DNA of 59,234 nt from RFPW01 sp040401595 (GTDB taxonomy: Bacteria > Pseudomonadota > Gammaproteobacteria > Burkholderiales > Burkholderiaceae_E), in contig JBBAOE010000022.1 of the NCBI GenBank assembly GCA_040401595.1, positions 1 to 59,234 on the forward strand, read 5' to 3'. How positions within the stretch are numbered: position 1 is the stretch's first letter; each line of letters begins with the position of its first letter. A program made the translations under genes and the position numbers. A model generated the notes under the pieces. The model saw nothing but the letters and a program-made list of their open reading frames with translations, did no database searches and was not told the DNA's origin. Below are positions 47,301 through 57,078 of the stretch, piece by piece.

Positions 47301-48976
47301 GTCACGACGCCGTCATAAGGCGTACCCGCACGGGCACTACCGATATCCACCAGCTGCTCGCCTACGCGAAGTTTGCTGGTCGTCACATAACCGTCGCGAT
47401 ATTGAATCGCGCCGCCCGCAACGTTGACTTGAGCACCCGCTTTCAGGTCGATCTTGCCATCCGCAAGAAAGTTCACGTTACCGCCTTGCGCGGTGCGCTC
47501 GCCAACCCCTGTTTCCACCAACTCCAGCGCCGCCGCCACATTCGCGATCGCGGTCCCCTTGCGGGCATCAATCACAACGGCTTGGCCGCGCAGGGGCGAG
47601 TCACGCAAGGCCGGGTTGTCCGCCAGTTCGGTCCCACGCAGCTCAATCTTGACGAGGTTGCTTTCCATCGACCGCGACACCACCACACCGGAGACATCGA
47701 TCTGGCTCCCGGCAGCCATCGAAATCACGCTCTCAGTGGCAGCGTTCGGGGTTTCGGCCAAGTCCTGGCGCGCGAGAATGTTGACGTTGCCGCTGGGGGC
47801 CAAAATTTGTGCACGCTCCTGGATTTCGACCTTGGAGGCGGAAATTTCGACGCTGGATGGATTGAACGCAGTCGTTTTTGGCGCGCTCGCCGTGTCGTCG
47901 AGGGTCGGCGTGATGCGAATCGAACTGCCTGCTCCCAAGACGACGTTGCCGGCGGGGCCAGTGGGATACGGATCCACATCCCCTGCCTTGGTCGCCGAGC
48001 GTGCTCGCAGCCACACCGAACCATTTTGGGTGAGTGAGGTATTGGCCGAAATGGCTCCGCTTTGGTTGACCAACATCCCCGCCAGAGTCACGTTCCCGCG
48101 GCCAACCGCGATCGTGCCCAGTGGCCCATTGGTCGCGGAAGCTGCGGTTTGTTGCGCGGCCTCGGCCAAGGAGGTGAGTTCTTGATCCCCAATCTCAACG
48201 CGCAAACCACGCATCGAGGCGTCCGTCGGAGCGGATAGATAGACCCGAGTTCCACCCGCTAAAACAACCTGCCCGTCGGGCGCACGCAGCACCCCATCAT
48301 TGCGAACCGTGGGGGCCGCCAGTAACAAAAAACCATTTTTTTGTGCGGTCAATGCCGCCTGCTGCAAAACTCCGCCCTCACGGGACCCTTCGACCACAAC
48401 GTCACCCGGACGCAGGGCGCTGGCAGGGTCGGTGAACAAATTCTGTAACAAGTCGGGGTTGCGCGATGGCGACAACAAACCGTTCTTGAAGCGCTCCTCA
48501 TCAATCGACAACGAACTGGCAACCAGTGAGCCCACGTCAACTTGCGCGGTCTTGCCAAACACAATCCCATTGGGATTCAACAGATACAACTGGCCATTCG
48601 AAGAAAGTCGCCCATCGATGGTGGTTTGCCCAGCCAGCAGGCCACCCTCGATTCGATTCAGGATCGTCGACGTCGTACTGGGCTGCTCAAAGCGAACGGC
48701 AGCATTGGCGCCGATATCAAAACTGTCCCAACGCACGATCGCGGTGGGGGACGTTTGCTTGACCGTCAACACCGCCGGCGTGCCGGGGAGCGACCGCTGG
48801 GCCGCGACCGATCCAAAACCAACAAACGGAGTCTTGGCGTTGTTGGACTCGAGCGGCAAACTATTGGCCGGAATCCGTGGGGTGCCCGTTTGCGCCAGGA
48901 CAACGCCAGCACCCGCCAGAACGGCGGCCAGCAAAACCCTGAAGAACGCAAGCGGATTCAGCATCTTGGTTCCCAT
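38352..48976 (-). CDS. Giant two-partner-secretion exoprotein (filamentous haemagglutinin type, TpsA)
   Basis: The product is about 3,489 residues if the scaffold gap is collapsed. The signal peptide (LAFFRVLLAAVLAGAGVVLAQ) is followed by the TPS domain, with NPNG at residues 134-137 (GQLYLLNPNGIVFGKTAQVDVGSLVASSL). Then comes a very long beta-helix region of short Gly/Ala/Ser/Thr repeats. Near the end is PTQPE repeat sequence, then EPSAEDEKKRRRVRTQS and a stop at 38352. The 100-N gap at 38456-38555 is flanked by an identical 55-base sequence; removing 155 bases keeps the frame and gives this stop. Read through the Ns as given, the frame instead runs to 38291. The TpsB gene lies 11 bases upstream. 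It is the probable main cargo of the locus. Confidence 0.9.
38401..38610. other. Scaffold gap flanked by identical 55-base copies
   Basis: Positions 38401-38455 and 38556-38610 are identical over 55 bases and flank exactly 100 N. The sequence is the 15-base PTQPE coding repeat. This looks like two contig ends sharing one k-mer in a tandem repeat, joined with a default gap, not a true duplication. Confidence 0.85.
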
Positions 48977-48987
48977 TTCACCGGCGC

Positions 48988-50577
48988 CTAGTCACTGTAG
49001 ATCGCTCGCACGTGCACCCGCACGTCATCGGCACGGGTCAGCGTCGCGTCACGACGCGCCTGAGCCGCGTCGGCCTCAAGGGCAAAACCCCGAGATAGGG
49101 TCAAGCGCAATCCAACGCCTAGGCCAAGCAATCGCCGCTCGCTTGGCGGCGCGCCACCGGATGCCATCGTTCGGACTTGAGCGCCTTCAACAAAGCCGAG
49201 CGCAACCCACTTAGCGCCCGCACCGGAGCCCCCACGAGCAATCGCCTGACTCGGGCTACGCAACTCGAGCGACAAGCGCTGCCCCTCATCACCCGCCGCT
49301 TCGCCCTCAAGATATCCCCGCACCGACTGCGCGCCGCCAACCAAAAACTGTTCATTGCCGATGAGTGGCGCACCACTCCACTGCGCGTCCAAGCGCCCAG
49401 CGGCCTCCCAGCCTCCGAAGCGGTGCGAACCCCCGAGTCCAAAGCGCACCGCCTGGAAGTTTGCGCTGGTCCCGGCCCGACGCGCATTGAACGCGGAATC
49501 AGAACCAACCACTCCGCGCAGGCCAACGCTGGTGGAGGTCTCAAACACCAAGGGCCATGGGCCCTCGAACGCGTTGAGCGTATAGGCAATCGAGAGCGGC
49601 AGGTATCGCACCGGCGAAGCCACCCCGGGCTCGCCATCGACCAAAATCGTTTGCCCAAGCCGTCGATAATCCGCGCCGAGCACCAAGGACTGCGCAAAAC
49701 CTTCGCCACTGGGTAGGGGCTTATTCCAGCGCGTACCGAAAATATCGGCGTTACCCAACAGCCCAAGCCCGTCAGCCCCGGTCAGGCGAGCCAAGCGGCT
49801 GCGCGAGCTGACGAAACTCAAGCCGATCGATTCCCCCCGCGGACTCAGCGGGATGCCGTAATTCAATGCCACCACATGAATTTGATCGCGCACTTCGGGC
49901 GCGGCTTGAAGGAACAAACCTGCCGTGTGGCGTGACTGAAAGAGGTTTTCGGTGCGTAAGGATGCGGCCAAACGCGTCGGGCTGGTATTAGATGCCTGCC
50001 GATTGTTCACCTCGACCGTGCCATGGAAGGGCAGGTTGTCGTCGACATCGAGCACCGCGTCGATGGTCCCAGGCAGGGCCCCAGGGCGCAGAATTGGCGT
50101 CACGCGCAGGTCGGGCGAGTTGCCAAGCGCCGCCAGCTCGGTCTGCAACTGCGGAAAGTTGGGCACCCTCTGCTCGGTCAACTCGGGCACCAGGCTCTTG
50201 ATCGCGCTGGGCGCGAAGAAAAGGGCCCCGCGCACAACGACCCGGTCCAGCACCGCCTCGGTCACGCGCAGCGTGACGACACCCTCATCGACCCGCTGTT
50301 CGGGGATCGAAACCGCAACCGACAGCCAGCCGCGCTGGTGGTAAGTGGCCTCGAGCGCTGCACGGGCAGCGTCAACCCGATCGATGCTGGCGCCAGGGCC
50401 GAGGTAAGGCTCCAGGGCCTTTTCGATCAGCGCGTCGTCGAGCAGGCTATTACCCTCGACGCGGTACTCGGCAATTTCAAATGCGGCGGCGGGTGCTGCA
50501 CCCTCCTGTGCAAAGGCCGGCAGACTAAAGCAAATGGCCAAGAGCGCAAGAACGGCGCGACCTAGCGTGGGCTTCAT
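48988..50577 (-). CDS. TpsB outer-membrane transporter (FhaC/ShlB family)
   Basis: This 529-residue protein has a signal peptide (AVLALLAICFSLPAFAQ). A POTRA region follows (FEIAEYRVEGNSLLDDALIEKALEPYLGPGASIDRVDAARAAL, YHQRGWLSVAVSIPEQRV), then a 16-strand barrel (VDDNLPFHGTVEVNNRQASNTSPTRL, GGAQSVRGYLEGEAAGD with the VRGY motif of loop L6, ending in VRVHVRAIYSD). It exports the TpsA encoded 11 bases downstream. The start at 50577 is the methionine before the signal peptide; AAGG lies upstream. A terminator separates it from the preceding gene. Confidence 0.92.
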   Translation of the reverse strand: MKPTLGRAVLALLAICFSLPAFAQEGAAPAAAFEIAEYRVEGNSLLDDALIEKALEPYLGPGASIDRVDAARAALEATYHQRGWLSVAVSIPEQRVDEGVVTLRVTEAVLDRVVVRGALFFAPSAIKSLVPELTEQRVPNFPQLQTELAALGNSPDLRVTPILRPGALPGTIDAVLDVDDNLPFHGTVEVNNRQASNTSPTRLAASLRTENLFQSRHTAGLFLQAAPEVRDQIHVVALNYGIPLSPRGESIGLSFVSSRSRLARLTGADGLGLLGNADIFGTRWNKPLPSGEGFAQSLVLGADYRRLGQTILVDGEPGVASPVRYLPLSIAYTLNAFEGPWPLVFETSTSVGLRGVVGSDSAFNARRAGTSANFQAVRFGLGGSHRFGGWEAAGRLDAQWSGAPLIGNEQFLVGGAQSVRGYLEGEAAGDEGQRLSLELRSPSQAIARGGSGAGAKWVALGFVEGAQVRTMASGGAPPSERRLLGLGVGLRLTLSRGFALEADAAQARRDATLTRADDVRVHVRAIYSD

Positions 50578-50617
50578 GGCAATCGACCTTAAGAACAAAC
50601 GCAAGCAGACATGGGCG

Positions 50618-50656
50618 ATAAAAAACCCGGGTCCGAGGGGAACCCAGACCCGGGCT
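50618..50656 (-). terminator. Rho-independent terminator after the secreted-protein gene
   Basis: On the minus strand the stem GACCCGGG/CCCGGGTC pattern (50647-50654 with 50626-50633) closes a 13-base loop. It is followed by TTTTTT (50625-50620). It ends the transcript of the secreted-protein gene and isolates the tpsB-tpsA genes, which then need their own promoter between 50578 and 50617 or partial readthrough. Confidence 0.85.
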
Positions 50657-50709
50657 TCATTGCAGGCGCAGCGCTTGTGGCGCTGCGGCTACGTTTCGAA
50701 CACCAACAA

Positions 50710-52323
50710 TCAGGCGCCGGTGTACTTCAGGGGCGAGCAGTTGTTGTTACCAGGACGCGAGAGCGTGCCTTTCATCTCCAATTTCGAGGCCGCGGCATTT
50801 GCCGGCAGCGACGCAACCCCATTCAAATTGACGGTTGGGGTCTTGAGGGTGTCCGTCAACTCGATGGCCATCTTAGAGACTGGGTCGGTCGTCTTTTTTG
50901 CCAACGCCTGTGTCATGACGGTGTAGAACACCGTCACATACGGATAGCGGCCCGTGCGCAGGTTGTAGTTGAAAGGCGATACTGCAGGACCACTTGCCGA
51001 AGTTGCGTCTGACTTGAACCCGGTATCGGAACCGATCGGATCAACCCCATCCACTTTGATCCACTTCCAAAGAGCGTTGTCGTCTGCAGATACGCTACGG
51101 ACGCCGATATGGAAATCGGCGGTCGAGCCAACCCCGTTGGCACCAGCCAAGTCGGTGCCCGACGTCCACTCTACGACCGAAATATTGCCGTAGGCCGTTC
51201 CAGTCACGGCCGCATTCGTGGTCGCGGCGGTACCCGAACGAGGAATCAAGCCACCGCCGTACGTGTTGCTAACAACCTTATCGGTCTTGTCGATGTTCAG
51301 ACCCAAGCCATCCGAGGCCTTCGTCGTCGTAGAAGCGAAGCCGCGGCCACCGCAAGGATTATTCAAGAAATAAAGATTAGACGAGGCCTGAGTCCCCGAA
51401 CCACCGTAGCGACGATCGATGACCAGTTTGGAGCTCGATCCGCTCGCCCCCAGAAGGAAGGTCAGATCTTTTGCACCATCCGTTGCAATTAAGGATGCGT
51501 ACTCGTGGCGCGACATGGTTGGCCGGCAAGCCGACGTCACGGCAGTGGTGCCGCTGTAGGCCTCCGAGTCACAGCTCGCGGGCAGGTAGCCACGGGCGAT
51601 ATCGCGGTCGCGCAGCGCTTTGTAGAAAGCGTTATTGACAATCAGGCCAAACGCCTGCACGCCAACCGGAGTGCTGCGCAGCGCGGTCGAGTCGTACTTA
51701 GGCAACGTCTTACCACCGTTCGCAGCCTTCATCCAAACGAGGTCGCCCTCTTCGGGCTTGACGTCCGAGAGAGCCAACCCCGTCTCCATGGCCTTGTAAG
51801 CCCCGCAAAAGTAGGTGGTCGATCCGGTCGCCGCGAAACACTTGCCATTGTCACCCGGGTAGGTCCAGGTCGCCTCGGCTTCGGTCGCCGTCGTGCTCAT
51901 AACCTGCATCACGCCTTCGATCGACCCCTTGGGGTTGTAAGCGACGTAGACGCGCTTGCCGGCTGAGGCGGTACCCGCTTTGCCGTACCCGTACCAACCC
52001 ACAGCGCTCGAGTCGCCTTTGCGCGTGGTTGCCGGTGCCGCACCTTCCCCAGTCCCCTCTTTAATCGTGAAATAGCCCGTCTCAAACCACAGATTCGGCA
52101 GCGCCGTTCCGGTCATGTAACCGTTCTGCGCGGTTGCCCCGGTAATGTAGAAGGTCACCTCGGGACGACAATACTTCGGCATCTCCGCCTTCGCCGCGGT
52201 CGTCGTCACCGTGGATCCGGTCGCCTGCTTCACGCAAGGGTCGTTTGCAGCCGAGTAAGTCTGCGCCAGCGCGCTCGAAGCTGCCAAACTCGCGGCGCTC
52301 AATATTAAAAGGGACTTCTTCAT
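50710..52323 (-). CDS. Secreted protein of unknown function, PstS/binding-protein-like hints
   Basis: The 537-residue product begins MKKSLLILSAASLAASSALAQ, a standard signal peptide, with GAGGT upstream. Six or more cysteines (CVKQ, YCRPE, GKCF, YFCGAY, SACRPT, NPCGG, NNCSPL) suggest disulfides in the periplasm or outside. Phrases such as VTFYITGATAQNGYMTG and VEWTSGTDLAG recall phosphate-binding-like proteins, but the match is weak and I do not assign a family. It has its own terminator on both sides, so it is a single-gene unit that may be expressed strongly. As a Sec-exported, disulfide-rich protein beside a T2SS-like locus it is a candidate substrate. Confidence 0.65.
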   Translation of the reverse strand: MKKSLLILSAASLAASSALAQTYSAANDPCVKQATGSTVTTTAAKAEMPKYCRPEVTFYITGATAQNGYMTGTALPNLWFETGYFTIKEGTGEGAAPATTRKGDSSAVGWYGYGKAGTASAGKRVYVAYNPKGSIEGVMQVMSTTATEAEATWTYPGDNGKCFAATGSTTYFCGAYKAMETGLALSDVKPEEGDLVWMKAANGGKTLPKYDSTALRSTPVGVQAFGLIVNNAFYKALRDRDIARGYLPASCDSEAYSGTTAVTSACRPTMSRHEYASLIATDGAKDLTFLLGASGSSSKLVIDRRYGGSGTQASSNLYFLNNPCGGRGFASTTTKASDGLGLNIDKTDKVVSNTYGGGLIPRSGTAATTNAAVTGTAYGNISVVEWTSGTDLAGANGVGSTADFHIGVRSVSADDNALWKWIKVDGVDPIGSDTGFKSDATSASGPAVSPFNYNLRTGRYPYVTVFYTVMTQALAKKTTDPVSKMAIELTDTLKTPTVNLNGVASLPANAAASKLEMKGTLSRPGNNNCSPLKYTGA

Positions 52324-52565
52324 CGAAACCTCAAACATAAATAAAAGGGGAGCTGGAGACGCTCGAAACAACCAAAAAAATCCTAGCGCCTGATCAAAAC
52401 CATTCAAAATCTTGATGGCCAGATTGAGCTCGACGGATAACGACCACTCAGGTGACGATTTCGCGTGAAACGCAATCCGAAAGGCGATTACCTCAGCTGC
52501 CGAATTGTAGGGGCGCCAGATTAAGAAAATATGACAGGCAAAATATCCAGCGCCGCACGCATAAA

Positions 52566-52600
52566 AAAAGGGGCGCCCTCGGGCCACCCCCCCCCGAGCG
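52566..52600 (-). terminator. Rho-independent terminator after the Ig-like adhesin gene
   Basis: On the minus strand a G/C hairpin (CTCGGG with CCCGAG around a G-rich loop, then GGGCGCCCC) is followed by TTTTTTT. It includes a run of nine C at 52587-52595 (plus strand). The rest of the intergenic stretch 52324-52604 is AT-richer and probably holds the promoter of the secreted-protein gene; I see no further gene in it. Confidence 0.7.
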
Positions 52601-52604
52601 TTGG

Positions 52605-55600
52605 TCAGCCGATGACCGGGTACGCCCGCTGCAAGTCGATCGAGCCGGGGTCGAGCGTGACCGCGGAGGCAATCAGCAATTCCACCCCGTGGGATCCGTC
52701 TGCATCTGTGACGGTGGCCCGCACCTTGGTATAACCAGACCCTGCCGCACCGGTGGCGGTGAACTTCCCCGCTTCGCCTACCTGATAAAAATCTTGATCA
52801 ACCCCGTCGTCGGGGCTGAGGTCGATCGAAACCAGGCTAACCATGTCATCGGCATTGCCCGACACCACGAGAGTGCTCCAACTGCCACCAACGGTGTCGA
52901 TCAGGTCGCTTGACAGCCGATACAGGTCTTCAGGACTCAGACTCAACGTCCCTGCGGTATCTTTGTTGACTTCGGTGTTGAATTTGAGCAACTCGAAGTG
53001 CGTCAATATTTTCCCATCGCCGAAATCGCCCGCTCGATTAAACGTACTCAGGTCGATGAAGAGGCCATTGCTGGTGTCGGCGTTCAGACTCAAGGCGTCG
53101 CCCGTGCCTGCGCCGCCGTCAAGCGCAGCGAAATTCATCGCGAAGAAATCCGCCCCGTCCAGTTTGACCGTGTCGTTACCGGCACCCATCTGGACGACGG
53201 AGCCCACCGTCGCCGTGAGCGTCACGGTCAGACCAGGGTCAGTGGTCTTGTCCACGTACAGAGTCGGCACGAAGACGGACTCATCAATCTTCTGCGCCGA
53301 ACTGGTCGTGTAATTGGTCGTTTTCGTGACCGCAGCGACCTGGTATTCGTCGAAAGAGGCATTGCCGGCAAGATCTGTCACGGTCGTGCGAACCCAACCG
53401 AAGGTCTGAAAGCCCTCGGTCAGTTCCCATTTGCTTAGCGCCGAAACGGCCCCAGTGTCCGTGTTGAAGTCGAATCCAATGCTCGTCAATTGGCTGCCGA
53501 CATCCTCGAACAGGACTTCGTCCCCAATTGCGAATTTTCCGTAAGCCGGCGCCTTGTTAAAAGCGACGCCCGCTGTCTGCACGAGATCAGCCGGGTGCAA
53601 GAGGACCGGCACCGTCGAGTCAATAACAATCGTTTGGGCGGTAGCGGCGGAATCGAGCCCGACTGCATCCTTCACAACGACCTTTGCTGAGTACTCGCCA
53701 TCTGCCAACGCATTCGCGGGCGAGTACGTCCAGAATCCGTCGAAATCCGGCTCAACCGTCTCCGAAACACTTCCAAGCGTCACCAGGACACTGGTCCCCT
53801 CGCGCATCGTGTCAACGGTGCCCGTGAGCGTCAAAACGCCGAAATTCAGCGTCAGCTGCGCAATACTGATCACGCCGTCCTCCAGGGAACCCTCCATGGA
53901 GTTGCCGGTCTCGCTGCCTGGATCAAGGCTGATGGTGCTGCTTGCGGCCTGCGTGACAATTTCAAACGATTGGCCGTCGATGGGCCCGTCTTGGTTACCC
54001 GCAACATCCGACACCGTCACGCTCGGGGTCCAAACCCCGGCGGTCAGCTTGACCGCGGTCGACCATTTACCATCAGCACCGACGGGGACAGCGTCCTTGA
54101 CCGAAACCTCGGTCGCCCCATCCAGGCCACCAACCAAGCTCACGCTGACCAAAGAACCTGGGGCTGCGTTGCCTGAGATGGTCGGCGCGATGCTCGAGGT
54201 CAGACCATCGACGTTGGAGACCCCGGTATCGCTCGCGGCGTCCAGCGCCACCGTCACACTGGCGACATCGGGAGCCTTGGTATCGACCGTGAATTTCGTG
54301 CCATTCATCGGCGTTTCGCTTACCCCGGCAACCCCTAAGGTTGCGATCGTCGGCGTGTAATCGCCATCTGCCAACAAGCTCTTGACGTCAACCGACCAAG
54401 TCCCATCGGCTGCAGTCTTGGCATCGTAAGTTTGACCAGCCAACGCAATCTTGACCGATGCGTCCGGCAGCGAGTACCCGACCAAAGTCGGAAAGGTATT
54501 GAAGGTCACGCTATCGCTGGCCGAGATACCCGTGTCGTTGATGGCATCGTGCTTGAGTTCGGCAGTCATGGCCTGTTTGATCGTGAATGGCGTCCCCGAA
54601 GCCGGGTCGCTCACGTTACCGGCCGCATCCGTCGCTTTAACCACCGGCGTCCAAGTGCCAGGGGACAACTTGACCTGCGCACTCCAATTGCCATCTGCGC
54701 CGACCACCGCCAGTGTGGAACCCGTGACCCCCGCGAAAGTAACCGCAACGGTCGATCCGGCCTCAGCCGTACCGCTCAACAACGGTGACTGGTTCGCGGT
54801 GATGCCGTCAGTCTGAGAAACCCCGTCGTCATTCGTTTTGTCGTGGACGAGTTCGGCTTTGATCTGGCTCGCCAACGGCGCCTTCGTATCAATCGTGAAC
54901 GCGGCAGCCGCTTTAGAAGAGGCCGTATTGCCCGCCAGATCGGTAATCGAGACCGTTGCCTGGGGGGTACCGTCTGCCAGCACAGTGCCGGCGGGCAAAG
55001 CAACCTGCCACTGGCCCGCAACGTCGACGGAAGTGTCCATCTTGACGGTGGCAGCCCCGTTAGCCAGTTCGATTGAGAGTTTCGAATTGGGCTCGGCCGT
55101 TCCCGCCAGCACCGGGTTGGTCACGTTGGTCAGGCCATCCGTCGAACTTGAGCCCGTGTCATTCAGCTTGCCGCCAACGGACCCTGAGGCGATGCCAATC
55201 GTCGGCACCGTGACCTTGGAATCGAAGGTAAACGTATAGGACGGGCTCGGCGCCGACACATTACCGGCCAGGTCAACGGCTCGGATCTGAACGGTGTTGG
55301 CCCCCTCGGCGGGCGTGAATGTCGAACCAAAGACGCCGTCCGCCTTGGCGCTGACCTCGAGGCGAGCGCCAGCCTCTAAAACACTGGTCGTCAAATCGGC
55401 AGCACTCGCGACGGCGTTGGTGATCTTGTCGGTCGCGCTCGCTCCGGAGTCGGACTTGAGGCCGACTGTCGGCGTGGTGGGTGCGACACTATCAATCGTG
55501 AATGCGGCAGCCGCTTTAGAAGAGGCCGTATTGCCCGCCAGATCGGTAATCGAGACCGTTGCCTGGGGGGTACCGTCTGCCAGCACGGTGCCGGCGGGCA

Positions 55601-56939
55601 AGGCAACTTGCCACTTGCCCGCAGCGTCGACAGAAGTATCCACCTTGACGGCGGCAGCGCCGTTAGCCAGCTCGATTGAGAGTTTCGAATTGGGCTCGGC
55701 CGTTCCCGACAACACCGGATTGGTTACGTTGGTCAGGCCATCCGTCGAGTTAAGGCCAGAGTCATTGAGCTTATCGCCAACGGACCCTGAAGCGATGCCA
55801 ATCGTCGGCGCCGAGACCTTGGAATCGAAGGTAAACGTATAGGACGCGCTCGGCGCCGATGCATTTCCGGCCAGGTCAACGGCTCGGATCTGAACGGTGT
55901 TGGACCCCTCGACGGGCGTGAATGTCGAACCAAAGACGCCGTCCGCCTTGGCGCTGACCTCGAGGCGAGCGCCGGTCTCTAAGCCGCCTTTCGTCAAATC
56001 GGCAGCACTCGCGACGGCGTTGGTGATTTTGTCGTCCGGAGTGCCAGAGTCAGATTTGAGGCCGACTGTCGGCGTGGTGGGTGCGACATTATCAAACGTG
56101 AATGTCAAAGGGCTGCTCGACTTCGAAACCAGGTCTTTGTCGCCCTGAAATCGCAAGATCACGCTGTTAGTACCCGCATCGGGAGCAAAACTGCTCAGAG
56201 TGCTGACCCAGGTCTTGCCGCCGTCTTTACTGTATTGCAGCCCCGTGGGATCGGTCGCCAAGACGGCACCGCTGGCGTCCTTGAGTTCCAGAGTACCGTT
56301 GTTGCTGACACCGTCCTTGTTATCGAGCCCAGAATCCACCTTCAGCCCAAGCTTAAGCGCGTCGAGCTTGTCATCGAGCGCCTTCTTCGCAGATTCGGCG
56401 GAATCACCGGAAGAGGACCCACCCGCCACGCCCGCGATCACCGCACCAACGGCTAGCAGGCCAGCCATCGGCAACGAAAGCCCCTGCACCGAGGCCGCCA
56501 AGCTCTCGGCTTGTTTAGCCGGCAGATCCGACAGCACACTCGCCGGCGCTTGCGCAAGAGTCGCAAACGAATCCATACCCGCAGAGAGATCGACCGCGGG
56601 TCCGGCGTTCGGTGCCTGCCACGTCAGAATGCTCGCATCCGGCTGGGTCGACGACTCTTGCTCACTCGCGAGCGTGCTTTCAGAGGACGCCGTATCTGCG
56701 GTCTGGTCGGCAGCGAGGCTCGCTCGCGCGCCGGTGGCGGCCGAATCAGCCAAGCGCTGGGCCTCGGCCTGGGCAGCCAAGAGAACCGAGTCCGCCTCTT
56801 GTCCAAACGCGGTTACCTGATCCTGACCAACGCCCTGGCTACCCTTCCCCGTCGAGCGCGCAACGGCGGGGAGCTTCGTGCGCTGTTCCGGCTGAGTCTC
56901 GTTCGCAATCTTGAGAGCGGAGGATTTTGCAAGCGTCAT
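52605..56939 (-). CDS. Large Ig-like repeat adhesin with RTX-type end
   Basis: The 1,444-residue product has no Sec signal peptide. Residues 1-150 are charged/polar; a hydrophobic segment lies at about 157-174 (PMAGLLAVGAVIAGVAGG), as in BapA-like adhesins. About eight bacterial Ig-like domains follow (repeated TVSITDLAGNTAS, VQIRAVDLAGN, SGTAEPNSKLSIEL), two of which form a ~200-residue unit repeated in tandem. The C-terminal third has MGAGNDTVKLDGADFF and LDGGAGTGDALSL, RTX/cadherin-like motifs. The start at 56939 has AGGAA upstream. Such adhesins usually leave by type I secretion, but no T1SS genes are in the window. It is divergent from the Sel1 gene. Confidence 0.82.
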   Translation of the reverse strand: MTLAKSSALKIANETQPEQRTKLPAVARSTGKGSQGVGQDQVTAFGQEADSVLLAAQAEAQRLADSAATGARASLAADQTADTASSESTLASEQESSTQPDASILTWQAPNAGPAVDLSAGMDSFATLAQAPASVLSDLPAKQAESLAASVQGLSLPMAGLLAVGAVIAGVAGGSSSGDSAESAKKALDDKLDALKLGLKVDSGLDNKDGVSNNGTLELKDASGAVLATDPTGLQYSKDGGKTWVSTLSSFAPDAGTNSVILRFQGDKDLVSKSSSPLTFTFDNVAPTTPTVGLKSDSGTPDDKITNAVASAADLTKGGLETGARLEVSAKADGVFGSTFTPVEGSNTVQIRAVDLAGNASAPSASYTFTFDSKVSAPTIGIASGSVGDKLNDSGLNSTDGLTNVTNPVLSGTAEPNSKLSIELANGAAAVKVDTSVDAAGKWQVALPAGTVLADGTPQATVSITDLAGNTASSKAAAAFTIDSVAPTTPTVGLKSDSGASATDKITNAVASAADLTTSVLEAGARLEVSAKADGVFGSTFTPAEGANTVQIRAVDLAGNVSAPSPSYTFTFDSKVTVPTIGIASGSVGGKLNDTGSSSTDGLTNVTNPVLAGTAEPNSKLSIELANGAATVKMDTSVDVAGQWQVALPAGTVLADGTPQATVSITDLAGNTASSKAAAAFTIDTKAPLASQIKAELVHDKTNDDGVSQTDGITANQSPLLSGTAEAGSTVAVTFAGVTGSTLAVVGADGNWSAQVKLSPGTWTPVVKATDAAGNVSDPASGTPFTIKQAMTAELKHDAINDTGISASDSVTFNTFPTLVGYSLPDASVKIALAGQTYDAKTAADGTWSVDVKSLLADGDYTPTIATLGVAGVSETPMNGTKFTVDTKAPDVASVTVALDAASDTGVSNVDGLTSSIAPTISGNAAPGSLVSVSLVGGLDGATEVSVKDAVPVGADGKWSTAVKLTAGVWTPSVTVSDVAGNQDGPIDGQSFEIVTQAASSTISLDPGSETGNSMEGSLEDGVISIAQLTLNFGVLTLTGTVDTMREGTSVLVTLGSVSETVEPDFDGFWTYSPANALADGEYSAKVVVKDAVGLDSAATAQTIVIDSTVPVLLHPADLVQTAGVAFNKAPAYGKFAIGDEVLFEDVGSQLTSIGFDFNTDTGAVSALSKWELTEGFQTFGWVRTTVTDLAGNASFDEYQVAAVTKTTNYTTSSAQKIDESVFVPTLYVDKTTDPGLTVTLTATVGSVVQMGAGNDTVKLDGADFFAMNFAALDGGAGTGDALSLNADTSNGLFIDLSTFNRAGDFGDGKILTHFELLKFNTEVNKDTAGTLSLSPEDLYRLSSDLIDTVGGSWSTLVVSGNADDMVSLVSIDLSPDDGVDQDFYQVGEAGKFTATGAAGSGYTKVRATVTDADGSHGVELLIASAVTLDPGSIDLQRAYPVIG
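54894..56096 (-). repeat. Two ~600-base tandem repeats inside the adhesin gene
   Basis: The segments 54894-55496 and 55497-56096 are near-identical and in register, each coding two Ig-like domains (one starting PTTPTVGLKSDSG, one starting PTIGIASGSVG). The offset measured at the start of each copy is 603 bases (201 residues). This indicates recent duplication or gene conversion. Confidence 0.85.
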
Positions 56940-57078
56940 AAATATTCCTAGCGATCCGGGGGAGTCAGGGGGCCGTTGATTGGTTGCAGGAAAGTCTAAC
57001 CTGCTGCGCAAGTACAATCGTCGTGAGGCATTATATGTATTTTTGGGTCGATTTTTGATTGCAAATGAGTGACAAACG

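Noticed and set aside
46730..48037. 435-codon plus-strand frame opposite the TpsA gene
   Set aside because: Antisense of the repetitive beta-helix coding region; composition effect only.
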